From positions 1 through 61,089 of the forward strand of contig CAYQCE010000018.1 of assembly GCA_964415885.1 (NCBI GenBank): DNA of 61,089 bases. Reading direction: 5' to 3'. The DNA is from CAYQCE01 sp964415885. GTDB taxonomy: Bacteria; Zixibacteria; MSB-5A5; JAABVY01; JAHJOQ01. The position numbers were made by a program, and so were the translations under genes. The notes beneath the pieces are model-generated. The model was not told the origin of the DNA. It was given only the letters and a program-made list of their open reading frames with translations, and searched no databases. Shown in pieces: positions 25,958-34,092 of this stretch (its first letter is position 1; each line of letters opens with the position of its first letter).

Positions 25958-26422
25958 ATGGAAGTCACCATAAAGACTATTCCCAAAAAACGAGTTGCGT
26001 ATATGCGGCACACTGGACCATACATGGAGTGTGGCAAAACGTTCGAGAAGTTCTGCAAATGGATGGCTCAGGAGGGCTTCGATCCGCAGAAAACCGTGAT
26101 GTACGGCCTGTCATGGGACGATCCCGAAACCGTTCCCGCTGAAAAACTCCGCTACGACTGCTGCACGGAAGTCGCAGAAGATGTCGAGCCGGAGGGCGAC
26201 ATCAGAATTCAGGAAATCGGCGGAAAGGAGTACGCCAGCACCGTTCACAGGGGACCGTACGAGAATATGCCGAGTACATTCCGTAAGCTGTTTATGGAAT
26301 GGATACCAGTATCGGGGCGAGTGCCCGATGAAAGCGCGTGCATGGAGATCTATCACCCCGACAAGATGGACATGTCGAAACCGGAGTCTCTCGAGACGGA
26401 AATCTGCGTGCCGCTGAAGTGA
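25958..26422 (+). CDS. GyrI-like (AraC effector-binding type) small-molecule-binding protein
   Basis: A stand-alone SHS2-fold domain of 154 aa: VTIKTIPKKRVAYMRHTGPY at the N-terminus, YGLSWDDPETV in the middle, and GKEYASTVHRGPYENMPSTF then EIYHPDK near the end are the recognisable pattern of GyrI/BltR-effector domains. Members bind small hydrophobic or cationic molecules; some protect gyrase or hydrolyse toxins. No DNA-binding domain is attached. GGGGAGGAAT precedes ATG 25958. Confidence 0.85.
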   Translation: MEVTIKTIPKKRVAYMRHTGPYMECGKTFEKFCKWMAQEGFDPQKTVMYGLSWDDPETVPAEKLRYDCCTEVAEDVEPEGDIRIQEIGGKEYASTVHRGPYENMPSTFRKLFMEWIPVSGRVPDESACMEIYHPDKMDMSKPESLETEICVPLK

Positions 26423-26745
26423 ACGTGCGAAAACAGTGTGAAGGCGGGACCGAACGATCCCGCCTGTATCAATAGGGCATCGTTACTTGTCCTGATCCGG
26501 ACACGGTTCCGGCGGTATCATGGACTAAGGATGTCGAATAATCGACTGGGGAATCGATAATAAAATGCCGCTCCGGGTGTTTTTTGTCAAGGACTATTTG
26601 AAGATGGTTGAAGACGGGTAGCGAGATGTTAGGATGAGTAGCGAACTTGCTGGAGAAAACGTCCTAAATTGGGTGAATTTTGTCGGCTCTTCTGCCGATC
26701 TACGAAGATAGCTGGAACTTAAGCGAGCGGAGGCCGTTTAAGTTC
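26423..26745. other. Intergenic region with a hairpin after the GyrI-like gene
   Basis: A stem GGCGGGA (26443-26449) with TCCCGCC (26458-26464) may end the GyrI-like transcript, though only a weak T content follows. The rest shows no gene. Confidence 0.45.
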
Positions 26746-26774
26746 TTGACAAGCGTGGCGATCTCTGGTAGATT
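26746..26774 (+). promoter_or_regulatory. Promoter of the RRM protein gene with long 5' leader
   Basis: TTGACA at 26746-26751, 17-bp spacer, TAGATT at 26769-26774. Transcription from here would give a leader of about 190 bases before ATG 26971, as in cold-inducible RNA-binding protein mRNAs. Confidence 0.6.
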
Positions 26775-26970
26775 TGTCATGTTAGCAATTTTTGGTTACC
26801 CTCACTGCTTTTGTCGAGGTATGCGATTTTAGAGAAATCAGTCAGATCCCAGAAAAAAGCCAGAAACGGTGACCGCGCGCAATAGGGCGCTTAGAACCGG
26901 TTTATCTCGACAAACGCAATCCCCGAAGGGATCCAGCTCAGTTCGGATAAACGCAATTTTGGAGTGTAGA

Positions 26971-27288
26971 ATGAATATCTACATCGGAAACATGTCTTAC
27001 GAAACGACAGAGGAAGATCTTCGTCAGGCTTTCGAGCAGTACGGCGAAGTCTCCAGTGTCAACATCATCACTGACAAGTACACGGGCGATCCGAGAGGTT
27101 TCGCTTTTGTCGAGATGCCGAGTGATGACGACGCCAACAAGGCAATCGAGGCCCTGAATCGTCAGGAAATCGGCGGCCGCACGCTCAACGTCAGCGAAGC
27201 CCGTCCGCGTCAGGACAGAGGTGGTCGCGGCGGCGGTGGTGGCGGTCGTGGCGGCTACGGTGGCGGTGGCAACCGTAATCGTTGGTAA
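26971..27288 (+). CDS. Glycine-rich RRM RNA-binding protein
   Basis: One RNA-recognition motif fills residues 1-80, with RNP2 IYIGNM near the start and RNP1 RGFAFVEM in the middle, followed by an Arg-Gly-Gly-rich tail of about 25 residues. This is the bacterial/cyanobacterial Rbp type, which binds single-stranded RNA and is often cold-induced. I use ATG 26971 (TGGAG upstream) because the RRM begins there; in-frame upstream codons lie in the leader. Single gene between its promoter and a strong terminator. Confidence 0.93.
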   Translation: MNIYIGNMSYETTEEDLRQAFEQYGEVSSVNIITDKYTGDPRGFAFVEMPSDDDANKAIEALNRQEIGGRTLNVSEARPRQDRGGRGGGGGGRGGYGGGGNRNRW

Positions 27289-27334
27289 GACCTACCGATA
27301 CTTCGTCTGATAACAGAGGGATCTGTTGAAGTAG

Positions 27335-27365
27335 AAAGGCCGGCTAAAAAGCCGGCCTTTTTGAT
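27335..27365 (+). terminator. Terminator of the RRM protein gene
   Basis: AAAGGCCGGCT, loop AAAA, AGCCGGCC followed by five T. The AAAGG on the other side makes it potentially bidirectional, so it may also serve the convergent R-M system. Confidence 0.9.
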
Positions 27366-27405
27366 TTGATAGTACATTGACCTGTGCGCGGGCCGAGACA
27401 TCGTG

Positions 27406-28053
27406 TCAACTTGATATTTTCTTTAGACGCTTGATCTCCGCTTTTATCTCTGTGACTACTTCTGGATTCTGGATTCTTTTTTGCTTATTCTCAGTTATCG
27501 AGTAGACATAGAAGACCTTTCCACCGAATTCTCTCTCGAACTTGGTGTGCGTCTCTTTCTGTAGAGTCCTCTCTTTGAAAATCTGTGGAATCTGAGAAAC
27601 GTCCGCCACGGGTTTGATCTGATATCCGATGTGCTTTCCACTTATTGTTGAATAGAAATCGACATTGTAGACCCGATCCCATTCATCAGGTGCGGATTTT
27701 ATTTCTATCCCAAGCAGTTGCTCGAGTTGGCCGTAGACAGTTTTGATTTCTGTCACGTAACCATCGTATGTCCGGTTAATCACCAGGTTTATAACATAGT
27801 CTATACAATCCTGCTCGCTTATCTGCTCAATTTCGGATACAAGAACCTCGGTGATCTTCACATACAGTTTCTGTCCGAGATCAATCAGATGTTCTCTTGG
27901 TTGGACGTTAGAATAGTAATAGGATTCTCATTCGGACAACGAGTTTGGTTGACAGAGCCGGATACTCTCCGACGTTGGCCCCACATTGCGCTTGAAATTG
28001 AGTTGGAAGCGATTTGTAGCAGAATTAAGAACCCATTCCTTTGCCACGGTCAC
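27406..28053 (-). pseudogene. MjaI-type restriction endonuclease interrupted by in-frame TGA
   Basis: From GTG 28053, which overlaps the methylase stop as GTGA, the frame encodes 215 residues with one TGA at 27930-27928 (codon 42). Upstream codons read AKEWVLNSATNRFQLNFKRN; after the TGA the frame continues ESYYYSNVQPREHLIDLG and on to the C-terminus. Family members, as I recall them, have Trp at this point (EEWEEYY pattern), so TGG to TGA is the likely change. Unlike the two selenoprotein genes, the site has no redox motif. The gene is probably inactive; the remainder shows no other lesion, suggesting recent loss. Confidence 0.75.
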
Positions 28054-29324
28054 GCCCCCATAGCGCGAAGTGTTCGATTGGAAATGTCGAAGGAGTTGTC
28101 GATCCTCGCAAGACCCTTCTTGATCAGATGCGCATTGATGAAAGTCCTGTTCTTAAGATATAGATATGCTAAGAGATTCTCTGATTCGTCATGTTTCTCG
28201 GAGTCAAATCTGAGAAAAACCTTCTTACCTTTAAGCATATCGCGAAGAAAGTCCATTGCTGCGTGCTCACTTCCGGGTATGGGGTCCACGCCGAGTAAGC
28301 GCACAGTGACACCATTATCAAGTCTTAGCTTGTTTACGTTAACTATCTCGGCGACCGAAAAATACTGCTGTCGAGGACCAGATTTGGAACTGACACGGGA
28401 ACCGAATGACATCTTCCGTGGGTCGACACGCTTGTTCACTCCATGAGGGTCAGCGAACAGATAAGGCAGCGTTTCGAAGTCAGATTCGCTCGGGCGTGAC
28501 TCGTCCGTTTCAAAAACCAGATCACCTTCAGACAACAAGTCTTGCCCGCGCTCGATCTTCTCGCTAATCAGGCTCATAAATCCCTGATTAATCTCATATC
28601 CAATGGAATTCCTGTTGTTGCGAAGTGCCGCAAGAGCTGTGGTTCCACTACCAAGGAACGGGTCTAAAACGGTTTCCCCACAGAAACTGAACATCCTAAT
28701 CAAACGTCTCGGCAACTCGCAGGGAAACATAGCCAGATGATGTGATTGTCTTTCCCCGGAGAAATTCCAGTGGCCGTTGAAAAATTCATTCCATTCTTCT
28801 TTCGACAGCTTGGATGCCTCTTTTTGCGCTGGAGAAGGATGAGGAGCCTTGCCGAGTTTCTTGAAAATGAGAATAAACTCATAATCGATCTTGACGATTC
28901 CGTTTCGGGGATAAGGGAAAGAACCCATGACCGTTGCACCACCAGTGGTGTTACAGGTGGTGACCTTTCTCCAGATTATTGAGCCCATATAATCGAACCC
29001 AATTGTCTCACAAAACCGAATTATCTCGGTTCGAATCGGGATGACCTTGTATCTGCCATAATGGACAGACCGCGCGAACTGGTCTCCAATATTCACACAC
29101 AGTCGGCACCCGCTGTGTAGAACCCTGAAGCATTCACGCCAGACCAGGTTAAGGTTGTTTATGTAGTCCGCATAAGAGTCATCAAATCCCACCTGCTCTT
29201 CACTACCGTAATCTTTCAGTTGCCAGTAAGGTGGAGAGGTTATGATGAGATGAACACTCGAATCCGCCACTTTCGCCATCTTTCGAGCATCACCATTCGT
29301 GACTATGTGTCTTGTCTTCTGCAT
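28050..29324 (-). CDS. Beta-class DNA methyltransferase with C-terminal SNase-like domain
   Basis: Catalytic motif TSPPYWQLKDYG (near residue 30) precedes SAM motif DPFLGSGTTALAAL (near residue 210), the beta-class order used by N4-cytosine and some N6-adenine methylases, including MjaI-type enzymes. After about residue 310 comes an OB-fold segment like staphylococcal nuclease: LRLDNGVTVRLLGVDPIPG ... LLAYLYLKNRTFINAHLIKKGLARID. The catalytic Arg35 equivalent is kept, but Glu43 and Arg87 equivalents are not, so it is likely a DNA-binding module. ATG 29324 follows GAGGG; a TTG at 29351 is an alternative. It overlaps the endonuclease by 4 bp. Confidence 0.85.
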   Translation of the reverse strand: MQKTRHIVTNGDARKMAKVADSSVHLIITSPPYWQLKDYGSEEQVGFDDSYADYINNLNLVWRECFRVLHSGCRLCVNIGDQFARSVHYGRYKVIPIRTEIIRFCETIGFDYMGSIIWRKVTTCNTTGGATVMGSFPYPRNGIVKIDYEFILIFKKLGKAPHPSPAQKEASKLSKEEWNEFFNGHWNFSGERQSHHLAMFPCELPRRLIRMFSFCGETVLDPFLGSGTTALAALRNNRNSIGYEINQGFMSLISEKIERGQDLLSEGDLVFETDESRPSESDFETLPYLFADPHGVNKRVDPRKMSFGSRVSSKSGPRQQYFSVAEIVNVNKLRLDNGVTVRLLGVDPIPGSEHAAMDFLRDMLKGKKVFLRFDSEKHDESENLLAYLYLKNRTFINAHLIKKGLARIDNSFDISNRTLRAMGA

Positions 29325-29421
29325 GCGTTGTCGACCCTCGTAGTTTCTCAACTACAATTATACCAAATGCTATTTGTCGTTGCAATCATTTATGCAGAGT
29401 GCCGGCGTGGTATCATCCGCA

Positions 29422-29453
29422 CAAAAAAGCCGCCGTGCGGGGGAGCACGGCGG
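29422..29453 (-). terminator. Terminator of the fumarate-reductase-like operon
   Basis: On the minus strand CCGCCGTGC, loop of six, GCACGGCGGC and six T. It lies about 48 bp beyond the flavoprotein stop codon. Confidence 0.9.
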
Positions 29454-29500
29454 TCATTGTATCAACACTAATAATGTTGACAGAGAGGTAAATTCAAAGC

Positions 29501-31171
29501 CTATCTCAACGTGCCAACATACTCTGTCGTGAGCTGTTTCCGGCGAGTGCGCGGGTCGGTGTAGTCCGGGAGAATCATCGGAGCAACGCGACCGTCCGCG
29601 ACTCCCGCTTCATCCACCTCTTTATTGTACGCAACTGCGTGCTCGAGGTTCAGTGCCCCGTCCTTATACTGATCTTTCACGTACGATGCAGCGCTGCGTC
29701 CGGCAATCCGTCCGAAGACCATGATATCGAGCAGCGAGTTGCCCATCAGACGGTTCTCGCCGTGGATACCGCCGCCGACCTCGCCTGCCACGAACAGGCC
29801 CGGCAGACACGTGGTGCCGTCCGGCTTGAATTCGAGCCCGCCGTTCTGATAGTGTAAAGTCGGATAGATCAGCATCGGCTCTTTCGCTATATCAATACCG
29901 AATCTCTCATACAGGATGTGCTTGCCCGGGAACTCCTTCTCGACCGTGCCCTCGCCCGAGAGCATATCGATCATCGGAGCATCCAGCCAGATACCGAGCT
30001 TGCCGGTGGGAGTCGGGACTCCCTTGCCGCCAACCGTGCATTCCTTGATGATCGCGGCAGCCTCGACATCACGCGGCTCGCGCTCATTCACGAACTGCTG
30101 GCCGTCGATATTGACCAGATTTGCACCGGAGCCACGGAACTTCTCGGTGATCAGGATCCCCTCGGCCTGCTCCGGGAATACCACGCCGGTCGGGTGATAC
30201 TGCACCGTGTGCAGGAAACAGATAGGAACACCCGCACGGTAGGCCATCACGATACCATCGCCGGTCGCACCGTAGTGATTGGTTGTCATGAAACCCTGGA
30301 TGTGCAGACGGCCCGATCCGCCGGTAGCCATGATCACGGCCCTGGCCTTGACGACCAGATACTCCTCGGTCTCGAGATTATACAGAATCGCACCGGCGCA
30401 ATGACCGTGCTCGTTTTTGATAAGCTCTACCGCCGGCGCGAACTCCATCATCACGATTTCGCCGGGACAGTTGCGGGCCTCGTCGCGGACCGTGCGCATC
30501 ATTTCCGCGCCGGTTATGTCCGCGGCGAAATGCATCCGCTTGCGGGACGTACCACCGCCATGAATCGTCTTCAGGGTACCGTCGGGGAATTTCGAGAAAT
30601 TGCAGCCGAGGCTCTCGAGCCAACTGATAACTTTCGGTGCCTCGGTCACGAGTGTTTCCACCAGTTCCGGATCATTCTTGAAATGTCCGCCACCCATGAC
30701 ATCGAGATAGTGATAGTACGGCGAATCCTTGTGCCCTTTGGTGGCAGCCTGGATTCCGCCCTCGGCCATCATCGTGTTGGCATCACCGTGACGGAGTTTC
30801 GTGGCGATCATCACCTTGTGACCCTGTTGCTGCGCGAGAATTGCAGCAGAGGTTCCGGCGCCGCCACCGCCGATCACGAGGATATCCGTCTCGTAGTCGG
30901 GACTCGAAAGGTCTATCTTCTCCGGATCCACACGGCATTTCGCCTCGAGCAGATCGGCCATCTCATGCGCGATAGCGTAGCCCTTGCTCGGGCCCACCTT
31001 TACCTCGCGGCGGCCTTCCTCTTTGACATCCGGATGATATTTCAGCATCTCCTTGCGCTCATCGAGCGACATGAAGGGCACTTCCTCGTTGCGCTTCTTA
31101 CGTTCCACACGTTCCGCACGCGTGCTCTCCACGACCTTGATTAGCTTCTTTAGTTCCTCTGGATAAGGCAT
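29501..31171 (-). CDS. Fumarate reductase/succinate dehydrogenase-like flavoprotein
   Basis: FAD-binding GGGGAGTSAAILA near residue 77 follows an unusual charged N-terminal extension of about 70 residues. HPTGV, TEKFRGSGANLVN, NEREPRDVEA, TLHYQNGG and HGENRLMGNSLLDIMVFGR are the superfamily's dicarboxylate and FAD motifs. The covalent-FAD region is MMAEGGIQAA rather than SHTVAAQGG; whether FAD is covalent is unclear. It is the last gene of an operon with an iron-sulfur subunit and HdrB/HdrC-like subunits, as in thiol:fumarate reductase and SdhABE/MfrABE complexes. No signal peptide is seen, so it acts in the cytoplasm. Confidence 0.88.
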   Translation of the reverse strand: MPYPEELKKLIKVVESTRAERVERKKRNEEVPFMSLDERKEMLKYHPDVKEEGRREVKVGPSKGYAIAHEMADLLEAKCRVDPEKIDLSSPDYETDILVIGGGGAGTSAAILAQQQGHKVMIATKLRHGDANTMMAEGGIQAATKGHKDSPYYHYLDVMGGGHFKNDPELVETLVTEAPKVISWLESLGCNFSKFPDGTLKTIHGGGTSRKRMHFAADITGAEMMRTVRDEARNCPGEIVMMEFAPAVELIKNEHGHCAGAILYNLETEEYLVVKARAVIMATGGSGRLHIQGFMTTNHYGATGDGIVMAYRAGVPICFLHTVQYHPTGVVFPEQAEGILITEKFRGSGANLVNIDGQQFVNEREPRDVEAAAIIKECTVGGKGVPTPTGKLGIWLDAPMIDMLSGEGTVEKEFPGKHILYERFGIDIAKEPMLIYPTLHYQNGGLEFKPDGTTCLPGLFVAGEVGGGIHGENRLMGNSLLDIMVFGRIAGRSAASYVKDQYKDGALNLEHAVAYNKEVDEAGVADGRVAPMILPDYTDPRTRRKQLTTEYVGTLR

Positions 31172-31199
31172 CTATCAATCTCCCACTGAAGTTCAATCT

Positions 31200-31967
31200 T
31201 TACAGGCAGGCGTTTTCTTTCGGAGCCCAGTCTTCGCCGGCGCTGGCCGGTTCGAGCTCTCTATCCTGATATGTATTGCGAAGCTCCTCTGCGGCCATAC
31301 CCTTGAGCTTGTTCAGACAGTCGGTGAAGCGACCGTTTGCTATGTTTGCCACCATTGTCTTCAGATGTTCCGCGTTCGGTGTCAGGTAGGCGCCGTTGAG
31401 ACGTCTCGCGAGCTGCGCGATATGATACTGCGGCATCTCCGCGAAGCAACGGCTCGCACAGAGCCCGCACTGAATACAGTCGAACGATATTTCGGCTGCG
31501 GCCTTGATATCACCGCGCTTGAGAGCGGAAACATAATCGAGAACCTGAACATCCATCGGGCAGACCTTGGTGCAGGCATTACACGCCACACAGCGCATCA
31601 GCTCGGGATAAAGGCTGAATATCTCTTCCGGCTTGCCCTCCAGTTCGGAGAAATCATAGACCGCGCGATTCGCCGGGTAGAACGGCAACTGCGTGAGATA
31701 CATATCCGGTTCGACCACTGTCTGGCATGCGAGCCCGGTGTAGATTTTGTAGTCCCCCGGTTTGCGGTATACGGTAGAGCATGCCCCGCAGACACCGCCC
31801 CGGCATCCGCAGCCACGGATATACTTGTACCCGGCATACTCCATTGCTTTCATGATCGTCAGAGTCTCGGGAACCTCATAGCGCTTCCCCATGATATGGA
31901 TGGGAATCAGCTTGGCCTCGACCTCTTTCGCCACATCTTGAGTTGTACTCATTTCGACCTCGCTCAT
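31200..31967 (-). CDS. Fumarate reductase/SDH-like iron-sulfur subunit
   Basis: A plant-type 2Fe-2S ferredoxin domain (GCGCRGGVCGAC with a later Cys in GLACQT) is followed by two 4Fe-4S motifs (CVACNACTKVCP and CIQCGLCASRC). Classical SdhB has 3Fe-4S and quinone-site elements; here both C-terminal motifs look like full 4Fe-4S sets, as in TfrB-type subunits. It wires the flavoprotein to the HdrB/HdrC-like subunits. Spacing to neighbours is 28 and 22 bp, consistent with one transcript. Confidence 0.9.
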   Translation of the reverse strand: MSEVEMSTTQDVAKEVEAKLIPIHIMGKRYEVPETLTIMKAMEYAGYKYIRGCGCRGGVCGACSTVYRKPGDYKIYTGLACQTVVEPDMYLTQLPFYPANRAVYDFSELEGKPEEIFSLYPELMRCVACNACTKVCPMDVQVLDYVSALKRGDIKAAAEISFDCIQCGLCASRCFAEMPQYHIAQLARRLNGAYLTPNAEHLKTMVANIANGRFTDCLNKLKGMAAEELRNTYQDRELEPASAGEDWAPKENACL

Positions 31968-31989
31968 ATATTCCAGTTACAGTTTGCGG

Positions 31990-32880
31990 TTATGCCGGAA
32001 CCTTCTCGATAAGATTCCGCGACTTCAGAAGCTCGACCGTCGATTTGCGATTGAGCTCGAAATGTATTTCTTCGACCGGCACTCCGAGCGCCACAGCGAG
32101 AAGCTGCGTGAAATAGAGCACCGGCACCTCCCTGGCATTATCGTACTTCTCGATCATCTTGTCCTGGCGGTGACCGAGGTTATAATCGCAGAGCGGGCAG
32201 GTCAAAATAAGTGCATCCGCGCCGCGCGAGACAGCATCGCTCAGGATATCGTATGACACCTTGAGCGCGGCATCAGGCGCGCCGAGCACCTGGTACGATC
32301 CGCAGCAGACATTCGCGGACGGGAATTCTACGACCTCCGCTCCGAGCACGTCGATGAACTCTTCAAAAATAGACGGAGCATCGGGCGAATCGACGGCGAC
32401 ATCCTTCGGTCTGAGCAACGTGCAGCCATAGTAAGGCGCGACTTTCAGGCCCGCCAGCGGAGCCTTGATCTTCTCTTTCAGCTTGTCCCAGCCGACCTCG
32501 TCTCTCAGGAAATTGAGGAAGTGGACGACGTTCAGTTCGCCGCTGTAATCCGGCTCCTCATCCATGAAATCGTTGATCGTCTTTTTCTTCGCCTCATCCG
32601 TCCTCATCAGCTCATTAGCACGCGCGAGTGTGTTGTAGCACATAGAGCAAAGCGTAACCACGGTATCCGCGCCCTCCTGCTGTGCGCGCACCAGGTCCCG
32701 CACGGGCGCGACCATGTGGATCAGATCGTCGTCCGCGAGCGAATACACCGCGCCGCAGCAGTTCCATCGGTCGAGTTCCTTGTAGTCGATACCGAGCGCA
32801 TCAAACACCGCGAGAGCCGATGATTCGAGATTCTTTGCTTTCGTCTTGAGCGTGCATCCCGGATAATAGCTAACTTTCAT
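31990..32880 (-). CDS. HdrB-like CCG-domain subunit
   Basis: The 296-aa protein has two cysteine-rich CCG segments: YYPGCTLKTKA ... WNCCGAVYS with TLCSMCYN, and YYGCTLLRPK ... NVCCGSYQ with LTCPLCDYN. These are HdrB/SdhE ligands for noncubane clusters that reduce disulfides or contact quinone. In archaeal and epsilonproteobacterial complexes such a subunit replaces the cytochrome b anchor. It has no membrane helix. GGTGAG precedes ATG 32880. Confidence 0.92.
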   Translation of the reverse strand: MKVSYYPGCTLKTKAKNLESSALAVFDALGIDYKELDRWNCCGAVYSLADDDLIHMVAPVRDLVRAQQEGADTVVTLCSMCYNTLARANELMRTDEAKKKTINDFMDEEPDYSGELNVVHFLNFLRDEVGWDKLKEKIKAPLAGLKVAPYYGCTLLRPKDVAVDSPDAPSIFEEFIDVLGAEVVEFPSANVCCGSYQVLGAPDAALKVSYDILSDAVSRGADALILTCPLCDYNLGHRQDKMIEKYDNAREVPVLYFTQLLAVALGVPVEEIHFELNRKSTVELLKSRNLIEKVPA

Positions 32881-32888
32881 TGCTCACC

Positions 32889-33296
32889 TCACGATGTCAT
32901 CTTGCGGAAACCAGAGACCATCGCAATCTGCGGAAGCTCCACGACCTCTTCGGGCTGGAGGTTGGACGGCTCGATGTGGTTTTCGTTCGTGCGAAGTTTA
33001 GCGAGCCTGAGCGCTTCCATCACCTTGGTGATATCGATGCCGCGCGGACATCTGACCATACAGGTGTGGCACGATGCGCAGACCCACGGAGTATTGATGT
33101 TCTGCAGGGATTCATAATCGCCGAGCTGCAACAGCGCCATCACCTTGCGAGGAAAGGCGTCGATATGCTCAGCCATCGGGCAGGAGCCGGAGCAGGTTCC
33201 GCACTGGAAACACTTGCTGAACTCCTCACCGCTTATCTCCCTGACCTTGGAGCGGAACTTTTCGTCCTTAGTCCGCCTGGTGATGATAAGTGGCAT
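32889..33296 (-). CDS. HdrC-like 4Fe-4S subunit
   Basis: First gene of the operon, 135 aa, with two 4Fe-4S motifs CFQCGTCSGSCP and CASCHTCMVRCPRGID, the HdrC signature. It should relay electrons between the HdrB-like subunit and the iron-sulfur subunit. AGAGG lies upstream of ATG 33296. No HdrA flavin subunit or membrane anchor is encoded nearby. Confidence 0.9.
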   Translation of the reverse strand: MPLIITRRTKDEKFRSKVREISGEEFSKCFQCGTCSGSCPMAEHIDAFPRKVMALLQLGDYESLQNINTPWVCASCHTCMVRCPRGIDITKVMEALRLAKLRTNENHIEPSNLQPEEVVELPQIAMVSGFRKMTS

Positions 33297-33643
33297 AGAT
33301 ACCTCTAAATGGAAAGTAACCTACTGCGTATTTCGATTCTCGATGGTGCCATACACGGCCGATCTCATTAGGGAATCTCCCGCATCCCTCGTGAATCATT
33401 TCACAATTCAGGGCCGTATAATAACTACCCAATATATACAATACGCACTGAAATTCAACCGTTTTGCCGATATTTCAACAAAATCTGGATAGCACTTCTT
33501 CGCCAACCCTATCACCCCTTACTCTGCGGGTATCTTGATCCCATAGCCCGACTATCGAGCGCCCTTGCGGAACTTGTTCGGCTCCGACGGCATTAGCCCG
33601 ATAGATGGGATTCCGTGCTGAACCAGTGCAAAAGGAGAAGTAT
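33297..33643. other. Divergent intergenic region
   Basis: Presumed promoters of the fumarate-reductase-like operon (leftward) and of the HtrA remnant (rightward). I see no RNA gene, strong hairpin or coding frame. AAAGGAG at about 33631-33637 is the ribosome site of the remnant. Confidence 0.4.
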
Positions 33644-34092
33644 ATGAAACGCCGAAGAGGCAAGATCACCACGCTGGTGCTGCTCGGTTTGCTGGTTCTG
33701 ACAACCGCAATACAATCGCGCGCCGACAATTCGTTCGAGGACCTTTCGAGGCTCTCCGATCAATTCGAGCTGCTTTCATCCGAGATAGGTCCTTCAGTGG
33801 TTCAAATTTACTCGTACGGAATCACCCCGGCAGTGGGGATAAGCCGATCCGCCGTATGCTGCCCAAGCTTCGCTATGATTACGGAGTCGTGGTTGCAGCC
33901 GGATCGCTCGAGGCGGCATACTATCTTGGCGCCCTTTTACCGGGCGATGTGATCTATGAGGTCAACCGAAGCAAGATCGAGAATCTCGAGGATCTGCGGC
34001 TGGTTGCCGATGGACTTACGGTCGGCGATCCGGTGGTGGTTCAGGTTGAGAGGGACGGCCGTCTCGAGTTTCTGACATTCGAGATGGAGTAG
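33644..34092 (+). pseudogene. HtrA/DegP-like remnant lacking its protease domain
   Basis: ATG 33644 with AAAGGAG starts a signal-peptide protein (KRRRGKITTLVLLGLLVLTT) whose residues 38-60 (ELLSSEIGPSVVQIYSYGI) match the start of an HtrA mature domain. Near 33833 the frame must shift by one to continue as RRMLPKLRYDYGVVVAAGS and GALLPGDVIYEVN, a PDZ domain, to the stop at 34092. The catalytic His-Asp-Ser region, about 450-500 bp, is missing. One internal deletion with frameshift explains it. The 3' end overlaps the convergent VanZ-like gene. Confidence 0.75.

Noticed and set aside
27928..27930. TGA in the second endonuclease as a third selenocysteine
   Set aside because: No redox motif surrounds it, Trp is expected there, and I saw no SECIS-like loop.
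29918..31144. 408-codon plus-strand ORF
   Set aside because: Shadow of the flavoprotein gene, rich in His and Arg as expected for antisense frames here.
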